64,000 nucleotides of DNA from Enterococcus lacertideformus (GTDB lineage: Bacteria > Bacillota > Bacilli > Lactobacillales > Enterococcaceae). Shown piece by piece: positions 16,372-27,199 of the stretch. Position numbers and translations under genes: made by a program. The stretch lies in NCBI GenBank assembly GCA_015680865.1, contig JADAKE010000005.1, positions 1-64,000 on the forward strand, read 5' to 3'. Every line of letters starts with the position of its first letter. Position 1 is the stretch's first letter. The notes under the pieces are model-generated. The model saw only the letters and a list, made by a program, of their open reading frames with translations, had not been told where the DNA came from and searched no databases.

Positions 16372-19083
16372 TTACTCATTTGATTTTAAAGCATCAATCA
16401 TGTTGATTTTTTTTAACTTTAAGTGTGTAACAATCATAACGACGATCGTAAAAACGATCGTTAGAGTAGCTGAAAGTACATAGGCTTTCCACGTAATCAC
16501 TAAGGGAAATATGACCGTCTCCATGGAGGCTTGTTGTAAAATAAAGTCAGTTAATACATAGCCTACTCCAAAACCAAAAACAATACCGAGTAAGGTAAAA
16601 ATAATGTTTTCTCGAACAATGTACATCGTTACTTCTTTATCAAAAAAGCCTAACACTTTAATCGTCGATAATTCTCTTATACGTTCAGAAATATTGATAT
16701 TAGTCAAGTTATATAACACAATAAAAGCCAGCAATCCCGATAAGACAACAAAAATCAAAACTACCGAATCTAAGTTGGCTAATGACTCTTCTTGTGTTTC
16801 TATTTGTTTAGAGACAAATGACGTGTTCATCACCGCATCGGTTGCTAGTAACTTTTCAGATAAGTCATTTTCTTGTTTTTTATTCATCCTATCCGACTGG
16901 ACTAAATAGGCGTTGGTTGTTGCTTCATTTCCTGAAACTTCTTCATAGTAGGCAGGACTCAAATAAATAAAATTCCCTAGATAGTTTTGAACAATGACTT
17001 TTACAGTGACCTTCCATTCTTTTTCATCTTCTGTGTATAACGAAACAGTATCTCCTTCTGATAAGTCAAATAGCTCTGCAGCTTTTTTAGTGATTGCAAT
17101 TCCATGATCTGGTAAGTCCAACTTAGAGCTGTTTTGTGAAATCAAGTAGATGAATGGCGATAATTGCGCTTCGTCTTTCGGCACAATCATTGTTAAGTTT
17201 TGTGTTGCTTGTCCTTTTTGACGCAGTTCCATCGTTTGCATGTTTACTGCTAAAAAATCCCTTATTTTTGGATCCTTTTCTAACGTTTGTTTCACCTTTT
17301 TTCCACTTTGATCCGTGTTCTTATCAGCTATTACGATTGCTTGATAGTTCGTAATGGGACCAAATTGTTTATCCGAAACAGAACTTAAAGAATCTTTTAA
17401 TCCTACACCAGCGACCATCAACCCTGCACATCCTGCAATACCAATAATAGCCATGAACATCCTTGATTTATAACGGAACAAATTTCGATAACTGATTTTT
17501 TGGTTAAAGCTTAAGCGAGACCAAAGGGGCGTTAGGTATTCCAATAGAATCCTTTTCCCAGGTTTTGGTGCTTTAGGTTGAAGGAGCGCTGCAGGACGTT
17601 CCTTTAAATCTTTAAATAAAACGAGCATCGCTGCGCCAAATGCAGCAATAAAGAACGCAATTGCTGCTTGTAGAATGGGACCCCAATCATAGAAAATAAC
17701 TACCGAACCAACGTCATAGCGTTCATTAGATAATTCAAAAATGATTCTAGGTAATAAATTTGTGCCCAAAACTGTGCCTAAGAAAATGCCCAGACCTGAA
17801 GCCAAGCTTGCATAAATCGCATATTTTTTTGCGATTTCTAACTTAGTGTAACCTAATGCCTTTAAAATACCTATTTCTCGTCGATTTTCTTCGACCATCC
17901 GTGTCATTGTCGTAAAAGTAATCAATGCAGCAATAAAGAAGAAAAAGACTGGAAAGACATTCGCAATTGCTGCAATTCGTTCGGCTAAATCACCAAACTC
18001 TTGAAAGCCAACATTATCTGTACGTCCTTGAAAACGATAAGTTGGTCTTTCCAAACGATCAATTTTTTCTTCATTTCCTTTTATTTCCGTTTGTGCTTTA
18101 CTTAATTTTTCTTGCTGTACAGCCAATTGTTTTTCTTGTCCTGCTAATTGTGCTTGTTGGGCAGAGAGCTCGCTCATTGCAAGTTTACGTTGTGTTTCAG
18201 GTAATTGTTCGATACTGACAGTTTGTTGTGCTAATTGTGATTTTGCTGCTTCAAGTTGGTTCTGTGCCACATCGATTTGTGCTTGTCCTGTCAGTACCTT
18301 TTGTTTGGCTGACTGTAAAGATTCCGATGCTTGTTTCTTTAGTTCTTCCAAACGAGCGTCTGCTCTGCCTTGGAAGATTTTTTCAACAGCTGTTTGATTT
18401 TGAGACATTTTTTCTTGGTATTCTTTACTATAAGTATCAAAAGAATCAACATTTTTAAACGTCAGATAAATGACTGACTGGATATCTGTTTTAAATTCTT
18501 CTTCAGGTAAATAGACAAAATAATCGACTGTCCCATTCCCGACATTTGCATATCCACGTTCTAAATTGTTGATAAACAACGGCGAACGAACAAAACCAGT
18601 GATCTTATAGGTTGTTTGTTTGATATCATCCGCATCTATAGTATAAGTAGAGCCAATTTTATAGCCTAATTTTTTTGCTTTTTCGTCTAATACGAGTTCA
18701 TCCTTATTCTTAGGCAACCGGCCATCGACCACTTCTAAAAGATTTTGTTTTGTAGATACATCATAAGAGAAAATTTGTACGACTTCATTTTTATTGGGGT
18801 TTGAATAGTAAAATTGTTTACTAGTTGCTATTTGTACATCTGGAATTTCTTTTACTTGTGCAATATCCTCTTCCGTCAAACCAGCAGTTGAAATGATTTG
18901 CAGATCCGAGAGATTTCCTTTTTTAACATATTGATCCATTGTTTTTTGCATGACTGGACCGGCTGTTTTGACACCAACGAATAACAAAGTACCCAGCGTG
19001 ATGATCAAAACGATCGCAATAAATCGTCCTTTCGATTGGCGTATTTCTCGGAAACTTGCTTTAAGATAAGTTTTTGTTTTCAT
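16372..19083 (-). CDS. FtsX-type ABC transporter permease
   Basis: The protein is about 903 residues from ATG 19083, chosen because AAGGAGG sits just upstream. It has an N-terminal membrane helix, a large extracytoplasmic domain with a long coiled coil rich in Gln, Lys and Ala (near 18060-18350, LKKQASESLQSAKQKVL), and two FtsX domains with six or more further helices. This is the layout of MacB/SalY-type permeases with paired FtsX domains. It works with the ATPase encoded just upstream. The substrate is unknown; such pairs export lipoproteins or peptides or act on the cell wall. It is intact. Confidence 0.82.
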   Translation of the reverse strand: MKTKTYLKASFREIRQSKGRFIAIVLIITLGTLLFVGVKTAGPVMQKTMDQYVKKGNLSDLQIISTAGLTEEDIAQVKEIPDVQIATSKQFYYSNPNKNEVVQIFSYDVSTKQNLLEVVDGRLPKNKDELVLDEKAKKLGYKIGSTYTIDADDIKQTTYKITGFVRSPLFINNLERGYANVGNGTVDYFVYLPEEEFKTDIQSVIYLTFKNVDSFDTYSKEYQEKMSQNQTAVEKIFQGRADARLEELKKQASESLQSAKQKVLTGQAQIDVAQNQLEAAKSQLAQQTVSIEQLPETQRKLAMSELSAQQAQLAGQEKQLAVQQEKLSKAQTEIKGNEEKIDRLERPTYRFQGRTDNVGFQEFGDLAERIAAIANVFPVFFFFIAALITFTTMTRMVEENRREIGILKALGYTKLEIAKKYAIYASLASGLGIFLGTVLGTNLLPRIIFELSNERYDVGSVVIFYDWGPILQAAIAFFIAAFGAAMLVLFKDLKERPAALLQPKAPKPGKRILLEYLTPLWSRLSFNQKISYRNLFRYKSRMFMAIIGIAGCAGLMVAGVGLKDSLSSVSDKQFGPITNYQAIVIADKNTDQSGKKVKQTLEKDPKIRDFLAVNMQTMELRQKGQATQNLTMIVPKDEAQLSPFIYLISQNSSKLDLPDHGIAITKKAAELFDLSEGDTVSLYTEDEKEWKVTVKVIVQNYLGNFIYLSPAYYEEVSGNEATTNAYLVQSDRMNKKQENDLSEKLLATDAVMNTSFVSKQIETQEESLANLDSVVLIFVVLSGLLAFIVLYNLTNINISERIRELSTIKVLGFFDKEVTMYIVRENIIFTLLGIVFGFGVGYVLTDFILQQASMETVIFPLVITWKAYVLSATLTIVFTIVVMIVTHLKLKKINMIDALKSNE

Positions 19084-19093
19084 GGGTTCCTCC

Positions 19094-19795
19094 TTACCAC
19101 ACAATCTCATCAATGGTTGAAGGATGATCATTTGTTTCAATTGAACGAACCTTTGCATCATTAATATGAATGACACGATCCGCAATCGGTGCTAAAGCAG
19201 AATTATGCGTAATGATTAAAACGGTGTTCCCATGTTCTCTACTTGCATTTTGCAACAACTTCAACACCTGCTTACCTGTTTCAAAATCTAGTGCACCAGT
19301 TGGTTCATCACACAAAAGCAATTTAGGATTTTTAGCCAATGCTCGAGCAATCGATACCCGTTGCTGTTCTCCACCTGATAATTGTGAAGGGAAATTGTTC
19401 AAACGGTGAGCAAGGCCTACTTGAGTTAGGACTTCTACAGGATCTAAAGCATCTGGCGAGACTTCTGTTGCTAATTCCACATTCTCTTTGGCTGTCAAAT
19501 TAGGAACTAAATTATAAAATTGAAAAACAAAGCCAACACCTGTCCGACGGTACGCAGTTAATTGCTTATCATTAAATTTCGCAATATCCGTGTTGTCAAT
19601 GATAATTTGTCCTTCATCTGGTTTGTCCATCCCACCTAATATATTCAAAACCGTTGATTTACCTGCGCCACTTGGTCCAAGGATAATCACGAGCTCCCCC
19701 TTTTTAATTGAAAAAGAAACATTATCATTTGCGGTGATCGTTGTCTCACCCATTTTATATCGTTTACATTCATTTATTACTTCCACATATCCCAT
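19094..19795 (-). CDS. ABC transporter ATP-binding protein
   Basis: This ~233-residue ATPase has Walker A GPSGAGKST, signature LSGGEQQRVSIARAL and Walker B LLLCDEPTGALD, plus the H-loop (ITHNS). It is of the MacB/LolD type that pairs with FtsX permeases. The start at 19795 is preferred because AGGAG lies seven bases upstream; the longer reading frame has no such site. The permease gene follows after 10 bases with its own strong ribosome site. No dedicated two-component system is adjacent. Confidence 0.85.
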   Translation of the reverse strand: MGYVEVINECKRYKMGETTITANDNVSFSIKKGELVIILGPSGAGKSTVLNILGGMDKPDEGQIIIDNTDIAKFNDKQLTAYRRTGVGFVFQFYNLVPNLTAKENVELATEVSPDALDPVEVLTQVGLAHRLNNFPSQLSGGEQQRVSIARALAKNPKLLLCDEPTGALDFETGKQVLKLLQNASREHGNTVLIITHNSALAPIADRVIHINDAKVRSIETNDHPSTIDEIVW

Positions 19796-19959
19796 GATTA
19801 TTCTCCTGTCTCCCTCTCTTTTCAAATACGCATTTTTCTTATTTTATTTTACCATTGAAATGTTTCAGGCTAAAGAAATGATTAATTATTCATTGACAAA
19901 TATAGAAAATATGTTTTACTTACATGGAAAAACATATCTAATATGAAAGAAGGCAAACA

Positions 19960-20566
19960 ATGACTATCACAAAATCTCCCATCCACATGGAATTAGCTAA
20001 AACCGCTTTTCTTCCAGTGAATTTGCAAAAAGGAATCCTTCATAGTGGGCATTTATATCCCCACGATTCTACAACGATTATTTCAAATAATACAAATATT
20101 GACAGACAATTAAAAAATACAGCTGCTTGGAATGTATTAATAAACGTTGATATTACTAGTTTTCAGTACTTAAGTACCAAAAACGATCGTTCATTTTCAA
20201 CTACATCACTATCTAGCCCTAAAGAATTTACTGAGCTATTACTCGAACCAATACTTATTGATGCTAAGAATACTCTTAAAATCACGAAACATAACCCAAG
20301 CGCCTTTTTTGGTACTTCCTTAGATTTGCAACTACGCCGACGAAACATAGATACCCTCATTTTATCTGGTGTAGCCCACATCAAATGGCGTATATGCAAC
20401 CGCCTTAGATGCTTTTCAGCATGGTTATCATGTGATTGTGATTGAAGATGGGTGTGGGGATCGAGACCAAGAATTACATCAGCTTTTTTTTGAAAAAATA
20501 TTTCCTAAAACGACACGAGTACGTTCAACAAAAGAGATCCTCCAAGTAATAAAAGAAGCAAAATAA
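19960..20566 (+). pseudogene. Isochorismatase-fold cysteine hydrolase-like protein, frameshifted
   Basis: The first frame gives an isochorismatase-fold N-terminus (TAFLPVNLQKGIL, HNPSAFFGTSLDLQLRRRNIDTLILSGVA) and then drifts at about 20382. The next frame continues TSNGVYATALDAFQHGYHVIVIEDGCGDRD and ends at 20566. Deleting one C in GCCCACA restores the gene (about 202 residues). Two family catalytic residues look absent even when restored: Asn21 replaces the usual Asp, and TSNGV lacks the nucleophilic Cys. Such Cys-less homologues exist, so the ancestral protein may not have been an enzyme. AAGGCAAAC precedes the ATG. Confidence 0.7.
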
Positions 20567-20649
20567 TTATTTGTGAGCATTGTTTTTTTCATTTACTTTG
20601 CTTATTTTTCATGGGAAAATAAGTGTACTAGTTAGATAGGAGTATCAGA

Positions 20650-21675
20650 ATGAAAAAAAAGAAAATAACAATTAAATACGTGGCAAAACATTCTGGTGTC
20701 TCAATCGCCACTGTCTCGCTAATTTTAAATGGCAATCAAGAGAAATTCAGCCCTAAAACAGTAGAAAAAGTAATAGCTTCAAAAGAGACCTTAGGCTATC
20801 AACCTGATTATTTGGCTCGTCAAATGATTACAAAAGAAACCAAAACGATTGGCGTACTTGTACCCGACATCACCAATCCTTTTTTAAACACTTTGATGCG
20901 TGGTATTGATGATGTTTTGTACCAACAAAATTTTGTGACCATTTTATGTAATGCCGATTCAGATCATCAAAAAGAAATTGAATATCTATTTGAGTTGACA
21001 CGTAGAGGAGTAGATGGGTTTATTATTGCCACTTCGGCAGTTTCTACTTCAGCCATCAATGAAAATTTAAAAAAACAAAACCGCCCTTTTATCGTTTTAG
21101 ATCAGAAAAAATCAGAAGGTTTTAGTGATTGTGTACGAACAGATGATTTCCGTGGCGGCTATCTTGCGGGTACTAACTTACTGACTCTAGGTCATCAATT
21201 GATTGCTCTTGTTTATCCAGAAGATCCACCTGAAAATGTGTATCGCCGAATTGAAGGATTCAAACATGCGTTAGACTTTTACCAACTACCCCATAAAAAT
21301 TTATTATTGCTTCCAACTCATTTTTCCAAAGAAGGCGGATATCAAGTCGTTCCTCAAATGCTTCAGTCATCCGCAACGGCAATTTTTGCTTTAAATGATG
21401 AACTCGCTTTTGGACTTTATCGCGGACTTGAAGAACATGATAAAAAGATTCCTGAAGATTACAGTATTATTGGCTACGATAATGTAGACATGTGTGAATA
21501 CGTCAAGCCTAAATTAACGACGATCGCCCAGCCAATTTTTGAATTAGGTCAGTCTACTGCTCGGCTATTATTAGAACGTATCCAAGCGCCTAAAAAAGAA
21601 TGGGTCGAAAAATTATTACCTGTAAGATTAGAAAAAAGAAGCTCTACACGACCTATAAGAAGAAACAATGACTAA
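20650..21675 (+). CDS. LacI-family transcriptional regulator, RbsR-like
   Basis: This 341-residue regulator has an N-terminal LacI helix-turn-helix (TIKYVAKHSGVSIATVSLIL), the hinge region (YQPDYLARQMITKETKTIGVLVPDI) and a periplasmic-binding-type sugar domain (SIIGYDNVDMCEYVKPKLTT). Overall it resembles ribose operon repressors. No ribose genes are adjacent, so the target is unknown. GGAG sits before the ATG, and a clear terminator follows. It is intact. Confidence 0.8.
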   Translation: MKKKKITIKYVAKHSGVSIATVSLILNGNQEKFSPKTVEKVIASKETLGYQPDYLARQMITKETKTIGVLVPDITNPFLNTLMRGIDDVLYQQNFVTILCNADSDHQKEIEYLFELTRRGVDGFIIATSAVSTSAINENLKKQNRPFIVLDQKKSEGFSDCVRTDDFRGGYLAGTNLLTLGHQLIALVYPEDPPENVYRRIEGFKHALDFYQLPHKNLLLLPTHFSKEGGYQVVPQMLQSSATAIFALNDELAFGLYRGLEEHDKKIPEDYSIIGYDNVDMCEYVKPKLTTIAQPIFELGQSTARLLLERIQAPKKEWVEKLLPVRLEKRSSTRPIRRNND

Positions 21676-21686
21676 AATATGAAGAA

Positions 21687-21733
21687 AAAACTAAAACATG
21701 ATGAATGATTTTTTATGTTTTAGTTTTTTTTTA
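21687..21733 (+). terminator. Intrinsic terminator after the LacI-type gene
   Basis: AAAACTAAAACAT (21687-21699) pairs with ATGTTTTAGTTTT (21715-21727), followed by a T run. Confidence 0.85.
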
Positions 21734-22003
21734 TTTTTTACGGTCGTTATTTTTATAAATATTTTGTAGAAATCTCCAACCTCTGGTACAATTTAAGTAG
21801 TATAACCATTTCCCCCAAATTTGTTTCCCCCAACAAATTAATGGCATGCACGAAACTTAACTATTCAAGCAAAGCAACTTAATAAACTAAGAGACTTAGC
21901 TTATAATCAACGAATTGAAAATATTTGTCATGGCTTAATATCTATGAATAAAAATATACATCACAGAATGGGTCATACAAAAGGAAAAAAGGAGTACCTT
22001 AAT

Positions 22004-23809
22004 ATGAACAAAAATAAAGCAATACGCCTGCTCGCCACATCTTGGCTGATTGCTCCAACGATTTTATCGACACAATCTGCTTTTGCAATAGAAAATAAAA
22101 CCACCACAACAAGTTCACTTGTTGCAGGGAATAATCTAGCTGATTCGACCAATGCAACGACGGATACATCTACTACAGATTCGTCCACGAACGAAACGGA
22201 AGGGTCACAAGAAAAACCAGGCGAAGAAGGAACAACACATACGCTTACTGTTAGCTCTTCTTTGTTAGGAAAAATCAAGCTTACGGTAATGAGTGACAAC
22301 CCAGACGAAGCCAAGGAATTGACGATCCAACCGAATGGGAAAGTGGAAGGATTAAAAGAAGGAACCAAAGTTGCCTATGTCATTACGCCTCTTAAAGATG
22401 AAAAATTGGTCTCTTTTGAGGTCAATGGCTTTGAGGTCAATGGCGCACAAGAAGTTAATTACAGTCAAAAATACTTTGTTGTGGGTGTCGCAGACCTGTC
22501 TTTGTCTGCTAAATTGGAAGTTCCAACCGCTCCATCAGAGGAGTCACCTATTGAAGATACAACAACTTCCACTGAAAAACCAGCTGGGGATTCCTCAGAT
22601 TCTTCTCAGTCTTCTAGTTCTAAGCCTGAAGAATCAACAAAACCTAGTACAGGAAAAGATGAAACGACAGATAGTTCAACCAGTCAATCGAAACCATCGT
22701 CAAACAACAATTCAACCAATACTAGTAGCTCTTCGAACCAACCAAGCGGTAATAAAAACACAGAAAAACCGGCAGTAATCGAAAATCCTACAAATGATTC
22801 TTCTGCCTTTGTGACAAAAACGCCGATCGAAACGACGTTACCGACAAATACGACCGCTGTTCAAAAAGAAATCGTCAAAGAAGCACTCAAATATTTAGGG
22901 AGTCCCTACGTTTGGGGAGCAAAAGGACCTAACACTTTTGACTGCTCAGGTTTAACGTATTATGTTTATATGAAAGCTACGGGACATTAAATCGGTGGTT
23001 GGACGGGTGAACAGCAGTATGCCGGTACACAAATCCCTGTGAGCCAAGCGCAACCTGGTGATCTAGTTTTCTGGGGACCTTCTTCAGGCATTACTCACCA
23101 CGTCGGTATTTATATTGGCAATGGACAATTCATCCATTCCCCGCAACCTGGTGATGAAGTTCGCATTACTTCGATTGCTGATTACAAACCAGACTTCGCT
23201 GTGCGTGTAAATATTAATGGCTTACCAGCTGCTACAGGCTCATTAACAACCCCGTCTATTTTAGATGGTTTAAATGATTCATTCAACTTTTCCAAAAACC
23301 AAACAACTGATCAATTTTTGAAAAAAATTGCTGACAATGCTCAAGAAATTGGTCAAAAAGAAGGAATCTATGCCTCTGTCATGATGGCGCAAGCAATTCT
23401 AGAAAGTGGCTCTGGAAACAGTTTACTATCTAGCGAACCTAATTATAATCTTTTTGGTATCAAGGGTTCCTATAAAGGAAAAAGTGTCTCTTTTAGTACT
23501 TTAGAACAAGATGTTAGAGGAGCTAACTTCCGAATACAGGCGACCTTCCGTCAATATCCTTCTTACAAAGAAAGCTTAGAAGATTATGCGAAATTAATCA
23601 AAAATGGCTTAGCCCACAACAAAGATTTTTATAAACCAACTTGGAAATCAGAAACCACTAGTTACAAAGACGCCACCAAGTATCTTGAAGGACGCTATGC
23701 AACAGATAAACAATATTCGAAAAAATTGAATGCCATCATCGATGCTTATGATTTAACAAAGTACGATGAACCGAAAAAAGACAACAACAAAAAGCTTGAT
23801 GTTAAATGA
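22004..23809 (+). pseudogene. Secreted NlpC/P60 plus glucosaminidase peptidoglycan hydrolase, nonsense codon
   Basis: From ATG 22004 (AAGGAG upstream) a signal peptide (to about AFAIE) is followed by a Ser/Thr/Pro-rich linker, an NlpC/P60 endopeptidase domain (YVWGAKGPNTFDCSG with catalytic Cys near 314; HHVGIYIGNGQFIHS with the His) and a GH73-type glucosaminidase domain (VMMAQAILESGSGNS, YNLFGIKG). TAA at 22988-22990 interrupts between the catalytic Cys and His. The same frame resumes IGGWTGEQQYAG, and homologues read Gln there, so CAA to TAA is likely. The whole gene would be about 601 codons. As read, no active hydrolase is made. Confidence 0.82.
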
Positions 23810-24074
23810 AGCAAAATATTTGATCGTTCCTGTTGCTTGGAATAAAAATGAGATGTCTCTAGTTGATTTAGATACGACCGCTTTCAAACAAACAACGAAA
23901 AAACCTGAATTTCTCTCTACATTGAAAATCCCAAACTTTTGGGAACTATTCTTACATTTATCCGCTAGAGAAATCCCTAAAAAAACTGTTGTTCAAGTAA
24001 AAACAGACACGATCCCTTTGTTAAATATCTTGACTATCCATCATACATTCTGGGTATCCTACAGAATGATTTAA
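23766..24074 (+). pseudogene. Unrecognised fragment downstream of the hydrolase
   Basis: An open frame of about 100 codons overlaps the end of the hydrolase gene by 44 bases. Parts look coding (EAKYLIVPVAWNKNEMSLVDL and IPKKTVVQVKTDTIPLLNI). It has no ribosome site or recognisable domain and could be the relic of another gene joined here by deletion. The remaining bases to 24229 contain only a terminator. Confidence 0.25.
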
Positions 24075-24142
24075 CAAGAATAGAACAATTCATCGAAAAT
24101 ACTGAACGACGGTCAATCATCCGCATAATACCAAGAAGAAAA

Positions 24143-24190
24143 GAGAGTGGGACAATAGTCAGAAAAAAGTCTGATTATTGCCCCACTCTC
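24143..24190. terminator. Bidirectional hairpin (dispersed element type)
   Basis: GAGAGTGGGACAATAGTCAGA and its complement TCTGATTATTGCCCCACTCTC form a 21-bp stem with one mismatch around a six-base loop. It lies between the hydrolase and the convergent permease gene. GAGAGTGGGA is also the left edge of the hairpin element at 41578. Confidence 0.7.
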
Positions 24191-24229
24191 AACGTTTTCT
24201 TTCAGTATTCCTTATAAAGGGAATACTTT

Positions 24230-26039
24230 CTATTTCTCTCTTTTTAAAACGATACCTGTGTATAACCAAACCGTTAAGCTATAGTATACAAAGTACATCA
24301 CAAAGAAAATCGCAAATGAAATCAATACGTTATCATACGGGTCAACCAATAATGTTTCAAATAATTTTAACCCGAATAAAACATGAATCGCACCTAATAA
24401 TCCTGGTGCTAAGAATAAAACCCCAATTTCACGTCGAATAGATTGTTTTAGTAATCCTTGTGTAGCACCAATTTTTTTCTAGCATAGTATATCTTCCAAT
24501 ATCACTTTTACTTCCTGAAAGGATCTTGAACATCAAGCAACTTGCTAACATGGCTAAAAAGGCAATTCCTAAGAAGAAGCCCATAAATTCAAGACCAGAG
24601 AAAAGACCATTGTATTGTTCATACATTTCATATTTTTGTTCACTACCTATGCCAGCATCTTTTATCTCTGGATTATTTTTCCTATTTTCTTTCACCAAAG
24701 TGCTAATCGCATTTAAATTACCATAAAAATCTTTTACTTTAACCAATTGAAGGCTTGTTTCTGGAAGATTTAATTGATTGAACTCACTAGCACTGACTAA
24801 TTTTACACCTTTTACTTGTTGCATTGGTAATTCATATTTCTTTAATTCTGCTTGTAACCTATCTGATTTAGCCACTTCGGCAGCAGTCGCTGTCATTTCT
24901 TGAACATCTATCAAGTTATGATCATCGGCATTCATATACTTAAAAGGATTTTTTTCAAACTCATTATAATTATAATACACATTTTGTCCGTCTTCTTTTT
25001 GACTATACACTGCATTTAACGTTGGTTTTAGTTTAGCAATTTGCTCTTGATCCATTTTTTGCGCATTATTCAATGTAAGATCATACGCATTAGAAATATT
25101 CGTCATTACGGTGATTTGATTTCTAAAACCTAAACCAACAGTTAATGCCCCTAAAGCTAACGCAAAAAGTATGGCTACCATTGAAAGCATTTGAGTGTAA
25201 TCGCGAATTCTAAAACTTAGCTGAGATATTGTAAAATTATTCAACTTTTTCAAAGAAATATTTTCTGCTTTCTTCAATAAAATCAAAAAGAAAACAATTA
25301 CAGAACGAAAAATAAAATATGTTCCTAAACAAATCGTGATCAACGCGATATAAAGCGCAGTAGGTCCTATTGTAAGAATTTCGCTCATTGAACGATACCC
25401 CATGCCAAGTAACACGATTCCTAATACCACTTCAAGTAAAAATAAAAACTTGTTCTTTTTCATTCTTGTAGGTGTTTCATCAGCACGAATCAAAGTTAAA
25501 ATTGGCTTTTTGACAATTGAGAAGGCATTGACAAAAGCAGCTAATAGAAACAAAATAGCAAAAAAGACAATCGTTGTAATCAAAACATTTAAATTGAAAG
25601 GAGTATAATGAGCAATCGTAATATTTAGTTGCGAGACCAGTATCCGTTGCACTACACTAGTAAGCCCCACACCAAATGCTGAACCAATAAGAGTGGCAGC
25701 AGCTCCCACCACAAAAGTCTCAGCAAAAATCATCTGAGCGATTTTCCTACCTTTTGCGCCTAACATCATGAACATCGCATAATCCTTTTGACGCATTGTC
25801 ATTAAAAATGAATTGGCGTAAAGAATATAAACGAAGGTAATAATGGCTAGCAACACCGATCCAATATGGAAAATAAAAACGGCCATTGATACGATCGTGT
25901 TTTATTCTAAAAATTCTTTATTACTGGCAATTGACTCAAACATATAAAAAATAGCTGAAGTCATAACTAATCCTGAAAATAGAACAATGTAGTCTCTTAA
26001 ACGACTTTTTATCCCAGTAAGTGATAATTTCCAAAGCAT
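24230..26039 (-). pseudogene. BceB/YxdM-type ABC permease, nonsense codon and frameshift
   Basis: The start at ATG 26039 has GGAGG upstream and encodes MLWKLSLTGIKSRLRDYIVLF, a typical FtsX/BceB N-terminus. In-frame TAA at 25902-25904 interrupts after about 45 codons, and the frame resumes at once (NTIVSMAVFIFHIGS). Near 24478 one extra A in an A7 run shifts the frame. Correcting it gives EKIGATQGLLKQSIRREIGVL and the last helices to TAG 24230. The repaired protein is about 600 residues with ten helices and a large extracellular domain, as in peptide-sensing permeases. It follows YxdL- and YxeA-like genes. Two separate lesions make a sequencing error less likely. Confidence 0.8.
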
Positions 26040-26079
26040 CTTTTTTCCTCCCCTTACTGTTCCAGATTTCCTAAGATAG

Positions 26080-26811
26080 TCAAAATATGACGTAAAATTC
26101 ATCACGGCTTTGCTCCCCACGTTTTACTTCTTCATGAAGTCCACCATCTTTTATGAATAAAATACGTTCACAATAGCTGGCAGAAAAGGGATCATGCGTC
26201 ACTAATAGAATAGAAACATGATCTTTCGTGTTTAATTCTTCCATCATATTTAGTAGATCACGTGCACTCTTTGAATCCAAGGCACCAGTAGGTTCATCCC
26301 CCAATAAGATGGTTGGTTGTGTTACTAATGCACGAGCAGCGGCTACCCTTTGTTTTTGTCCACCTGATATCTCAGAAGGATAACTTTCAAGAATATGTGA
26401 AATGGATAATCGCTCAGCAATTTTATTAACTCGTTGTTTGATTTCTTTTGGTTTTACACCTTGTAGTGAAAGAGGAACAGCAATATTTTCTTGGGCAGTC
26501 AAGTTTTCTAACAAGTTAAAATCTTGGAAAATAAAGCCTATTTCTTTCGCACGAAAATCCGCTAATTGATTTCCTTTTAATTTTGTTACATCTGTTTGAT
26601 TGATACGGATATTGCCAGCTGTTGGTTTATCTAACGTAGATAAAATATTTAGTAAAGTAGATTTTCCAGATCCCGAGGCACCCATGATGCCAATAAATTC
26701 TCCCTTTTCTACTGCAAAACTGATCCCATTTAATGCTTGTGTTTTCTTTTCATTATTCTTGCCATATATTTTTGTTACATTTTGAACCTCAACGATTTTT
26801 TCCATTTTCAT
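26080..26811 (-). CDS. BceA/YxdL-type ABC ATPase
   Basis: This 243-residue ATPase has Walker A GASGSGKST, signature ISGGQKQRVAAARAL and Walker B ILLGDEPTGALD. It starts at ATG 26811, or at the second ATG six bases on, and overlaps the YxeA-like gene by up to 23 bases. These ATPases serve FtsX permeases that detect or remove antimicrobial peptides. The partner permease downstream is broken, so the intact ATPase may now have no partner. No sensor kinase of the BceS type lies next to it. Confidence 0.82.
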   Translation of the reverse strand: MKMEKIVEVQNVTKIYGKNNEKKTQALNGISFAVEKGEFIGIMGASGSGKSTLLNILSTLDKPTAGNIRINQTDVTKLKGNQLADFRAKEIGFIFQDFNLLENLTAQENIAVPLSLQGVKPKEIKQRVNKIAERLSISHILESYPSEISGGQKQRVAAARALVTQPTILLGDEPTGALDSKSARDLLNMMEELNTKDHVSILLVTHDPFSASYCERILFIKDGGLHEEVKRGEQSRDEFYVIF

Positions 26812-27199
26812 CTATCCCTTTACTTAATTTTTCTTTTGCCAATTTAGGTATATCTTTTTGTTTCACTTCTTCATACGAGGTGACCCCTTTATGTTCGTTC
26901 CAAGTAACTTTTAAGTAGGCCCCTTTTCTCAATGGACGAGGCTGTTGTCCATTAAATATCAAGGTTTTTTCGCTCCCATTTTTATCATATCCTGGAAGAG
27001 TATATTGATATTGGATCGTTACTTCATTACGATCACCTTTTGCCTCTTCCTTTTCTCCATCTGTCGTAATTTGAACGTAATAATTCTCTCCTCCCATAAT
27101 CATCTTCTCTGCAAATTTTAGACCTCCGATAACGAATATACCAAAGCCTAATACCAATATGACCATAGAAAGGATTATTCCGAGCAGAAATTTTCTCAT
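26789..27199 (-). CDS. YxeA-family (DUF1093) protein
   Basis: From ATG 27199 (GAAGGAG upstream) this encodes 136 residues. There is an N-terminal membrane anchor or signal (RKFLLGIILSMVILVLGFGIF) and then a small beta-rich domain (YYVQITTDGEKEE, IQYQYTLPGYDKNGSEKTL, LRKGAYLKVTW) typical of YxeA/DUF1093. In Bacillus subtilis yxeA lies with the yxdLM peptide-responsive ABC genes, and the same gene association is seen here. Function is unknown. Confidence 0.75.
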   Translation of the reverse strand: MRKFLLGIILSMVILVLGFGIFVIGGLKFAEKMIMGGENYYVQITTDGEKEEAKGDRNEVTIQYQYTLPGYDKNGSEKTLIFNGQQPRPLRKGAYLKVTWNEHKGVTSYEEVKQKDIPKLAKEKLSKGIDENGKNR

